This document shows positions 61,785 through 64,000 of a stretch of DNA of 64,000 nucleotides, piece by piece (the first letter of the stretch is position 1; the number at the start of each line of letters is the position of its first letter). The DNA is from Isochrysis galbana (taxonomy: Eukaryota > Haptophyta > Isochrysidales > Isochrysidaceae). Location of the stretch: positions 1,177,582 through 1,241,581 of the forward strand of contig CM030941.1 of assembly GCA_018136815.1 (NCBI GenBank). Direction: 5' to 3'. A program made the position numbers and the translations under genes. Below the pieces are notes generated by a model. It made no database searches. It was not told the origin of the DNA and was given only the letters and a program-made list of their open reading frames with translations.

Positions 61785-62874
61785 TCAGTCAGCCTTATAC
61801 GAGACGCATGCGTCCACCTTATGCACCTTAGTAGTGAAGGAACGGAGTTTTACCTCGTCCGAATTCGAGATGTACCGTGGGTCTGACTCCTCCCATGCAC
61901 GTGGTACCTGGGGAGACGAGCAGGGGCCCGAGTAGCCGCATCACGTCAGCATTTGAGGAGTGTGCAAGACATACGAGAGGCTCTAGGGTCCACTCTTCCT
62001 GCGGTATAGAACAGGCTGTATGCACATGCCTGCACATCATCATCGGTGTAAACGAGCAAATCGAAAGAGCAGCTTTCCTCGAGCAATGGCAGAAATGTAA
62101 CCGACGCGGTTATCTGGCGAATTATGGCCTGGATCTCGCCCATGACCTCCTTTTCAGACTTGTTCACGCTACCATCACCACTAATTACTGACTTGTCAGT
62201 GTGTACGTCAAAAACCCAACGCTCAAGTGCCTCACCGGTGGAAATAGAACTAATCTGAGAACGGTCGCAAGTGTTGTCATGGTGCGCGATCCAACGCAGA
62301 GATCGATAGGTCATAGTTGTGAGGCAACTACACTCCATGCCAGCTTGCCATTTTGACACAAACTCCTGCATGGACATAGGCATTGATGCAACGGTCTGCG
62401 TACCACAACCACCAGCTTTTGGACGGAACCGTCTGTCAGCCAGGATGACAGCTGCGTGAGAACGTTGTCGAGGTATCTGCTCGAAAGGGAAAGGTCCAGA
62501 GGTTTGGCACGATGATGAGCTTTACTTCACAGCTGTGCAACAGGGGGCGGGCATCTGACACGTGGCCGCACTTGATCAATTCATCGTCGCTCGTGACGAG
62601 CATAGTCAAGCCGTACTTTGACACACGCCTGAACGTCTCTGGCGGATAGATGCCACGCTGGTACAAGATGGAGTTGATGCTATAATCTGTCAGCAGGCGG
62701 CAGGTGGCCAGTGTGCCTCAGCTTGAGCAAGCCCTGAAGAGAGGCGAGCCAGCAGGCGCGACTTGCAGGTTCGGTATGGGGATGGAAGCATCGCGACACA
62801 CTGAAGAACTCAGTGACGATCGCCACGCTCCCCTTGAGCGTGATGGCCGAGGTGGTGGCCGTCGAGCTCGTCAT
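61785..62874 (-). CDS. MAD2: MAD2, spindle assembly checkpoint HORMA protein
   Basis: Five exons: 62802-62874, 62572-62686, 62404-62476, 62036-62254, 61785-61907; all GT-AG with closing phases, 200 residues (family ~205). MAD2 binds CDC20 and blocks the anaphase-promoting complex until kinetochores are attached. The HORMA domain is complete: ITLKGSVAIVTEFF, NSILYQRGIYPPETFRRVSK, YGLTMLVTSDDELI, YLDNVLTQLSSWL, VQKLVVV, ALERWVFDVHTDK, IIRQITASVTFLPLLEESCS, FDLLVYTDDD, and the C-terminal 'safety belt' VPRAWEESDPRYISNSDEVK, LRSFTTKVHKVDACVSYK. The safety belt residues known to close over the CDC20 motif are kept. Start chosen at 62874, the ATG directly before the HORMA fold. A checkpoint neighbour of RAD9 3 kb away. 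Confidence 0.93.
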
Positions 62875-63538
62875 CGGCGTTCCCAGCGGCAGCGACGGGT
62901 AAGCGCGAAAGAACCACCTCAGCTCACTCCGACTCCTCGGCTATTCTTGTCTTCTGTCTCTTTCCACTTCTTTTATCTCTCTCTCTCCCTCCTTCCCTGT
63001 GTTGACTGCTGCGCTGGTCCCCTTTGTTATGGCGTTATGGCCGGCCCTTGGTACGGCTCATTCAATAAATACTACTGAAAATAAGCGAATCTGACCTAGC
63101 CAACCGCTCGTCGTGGGCCATGGGCCATGGCCATGGCTCGTGGGCACCTGGATGTTCGTGGCGCCTTCGCGAGGGCGCTTTGGTGGCGTGGCGTTAGCCA
63201 TGGGTCGATCGTCTGGCGCAGCGGGGTGGGTGGCGGGAGAAGCGGGGCGGAAGCAGCGGGGCGGGCTGCCCATGACCCATGACCCTACCCTGCTTTAATT
63301 ATGGTTTGCAAGGCGCAAGGCCGAAAGCCCAAAGCCGGAACCGACATTTCTTGGTGGGGAAGAGGTGCTCTTACTCTCAGGGATAGTGAGAAGGAAAAAA
63401 TCCCCGTTGAGGAAAGCCGTCATCCGGGGCCCCTCATGTCCTTTGACAAAGTGACGCACATCACTAATTACATAGAGCTTTGCCCATCTGCCCACCGCCC
63501 ACGCTACAACATTGTCGCAAGGCGCTTGTTGTTGGCCA
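62875..63538. other. MAD2 5' flank and intergenic
   Basis: A CT-rich stretch at 62935-63000 (TTCTTTTATCTCTCTCTCTC) lies 5' of MAD2. GGGCCATGGGCCATGGCCAT at 63116-63135 is a short palindromic repeat. No gene. Confidence 0.45.
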
Positions 63539-64000
63539 CTAGCCTCCAATCGACTGCGGCGGTAGAGCGTGCGACAGCTCGGTAGCAACCGTGGATAGCC
63601 CATATCGAGCACGACTGAGTGCAGCGCGTGACACGGCCGAAACAGCACGCGCTCCTTCCACGGTTGCAGCCTTCTTCCCGATGGCACGCTGTACTCCTGC
63701 CCTAGCGGAGGCCTCTGCTGCTAACGCACCGAGCGAACGTTCACGCAGACGAGCCAGGAGCCATAGTAAAACTTCGAGTAGCCGATCACGCTCCCGACGC
63801 AGAAGTGCCTGTTCAGTCGCTGCCCGGTGCACGATATTCTGGGTCATGCCAATCGCCGCTAGCGTTTGTGCATCAGCTTGTGAGGAAGTTTGTTGGGTCT
63901 GCTTCAGCTCAGCGATTTCCTTGACCATCGCGTCACGCTCACGTTCGAAATTAGCAACCTGCGCGCGCAATTGTGCCTCGCGAAGGCTTGCCTCACCAGC
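63539..64000 (-). CDS. Coiled-coil protein, C-terminal part (runs off window)
   Basis: The frame is open from the window edge (AGEASLREAQLRAQVANFER) to a stop at 63539, ~153 residues. The first half is heptad coiled coil (ERERDAMVKEIAELKQTQQT, ATEQALLRRERDRLLEVLLW); the second is Ala-rich and helical (RYGLSTVATELSHALPPQS). No family can be assigned. It could be a centrosomal or cytoskeletal protein. Confidence 0.6.
   Translation of the reverse strand, partial: AGEASLREAQLRAQVANFERERDAMVKEIAELKQTQQTSSQADAQTLAAIGMTQNIVHRAATEQALLRRERDRLLEVLLWLLARLRERSLGALAAEASARAGVQRAIGKKAATVEGARAVSAVSRAALSRARYGLSTVATELSHALPPQSIGG

Noticed and set aside
1-64000. tRNA, rRNA genes or CRISPR arrays
   Set aside because: No B-box-plus-acceptor-stem candidates, no rRNA core motifs, and no regular repeat-spacer arrays were seen; by eye only.

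Overview
The window is nuclear DNA of a single-celled eukaryote, most likely a GC-rich alga; a haptophyte or a similar secondary-plastid lineage is my best guess, not a firm assignment. The grounds are spliceosomal introns in most host genes (mostly GT-AG, at least one GC-AG), a Cys-rich module ending in DCDDCG joined to long proline-rich linkers, very long G and C homopolymers, and heavy loading with LINE, SINE-like, hAT and other repeats. There are no operons. Many genes could only be read by splicing frames by eye, so exon borders are predictions, but several pass strict phase and length checks.

Layout. 0-10 kb: partial importin-13/transportin-3-like gene (-), hAT remnants, a proline-rich type II membrane protein (+), tafazzin (-), and an FKBP isomerase with an EF-Ts-type TS-N/UBA N-terminus (+). 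10-24 kb: LINE fragment, GA-rich satellite, BED-finger hAT-derived gene (-), coiled-coil protein of possible axonemal role (-), V-ATPase subunit c with five exons (+), a full SINE-like element with a 16-bp target-site duplication, and an Sfi1-like coiled-coil protein (-). 24-36 kb: 5'-truncated LINE (+), an orphan small ORF, retroelement fossils, a two-exon acidic SAP-domain protein (-), V-ATPase subunit e (+), another hAT fragment. 36-46 kb: multi-exon unknown gene (-), tandem repeats, a 382-bp MITE-like element, and a 1.5-kilo-residue Agenet/Tudor-like protein (+). 46-56 kb: R2R3-MYB gene (-) whose 5' side is an array of CAGTTA sites, a 17-bp minisatellite, a Cys-rich membrane protein (-), a LysM plus Agenet/Tudor protein (+), a retroelement fossil holding an RNA-polymerase-like stretch, and a cytochrome b561-type exon (+). 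56-64 kb: checkpoint clamp RAD9 with six exons (-), divergent ankyrin gene (+), SINE-like copy, spindle checkpoint MAD2 with five exons (-), partial coiled-coil gene (-).

Functional themes: two membrane-sector (V0) subunits of the vacuolar proton pump lie 15 kb apart, two cell-cycle checkpoint proteins lie 3 kb apart, and two Agenet/Tudor-like proteins lie 6 kb apart on one strand. The strongest oddities are the serine in place of the proton-carrying glutamate of V-ATPase c, the MYB-site array beside the MYB gene, the LysM-Agenet and TS-N-FKBP fusions, and a SINE-like family whose tail resembles that of the local LINE.
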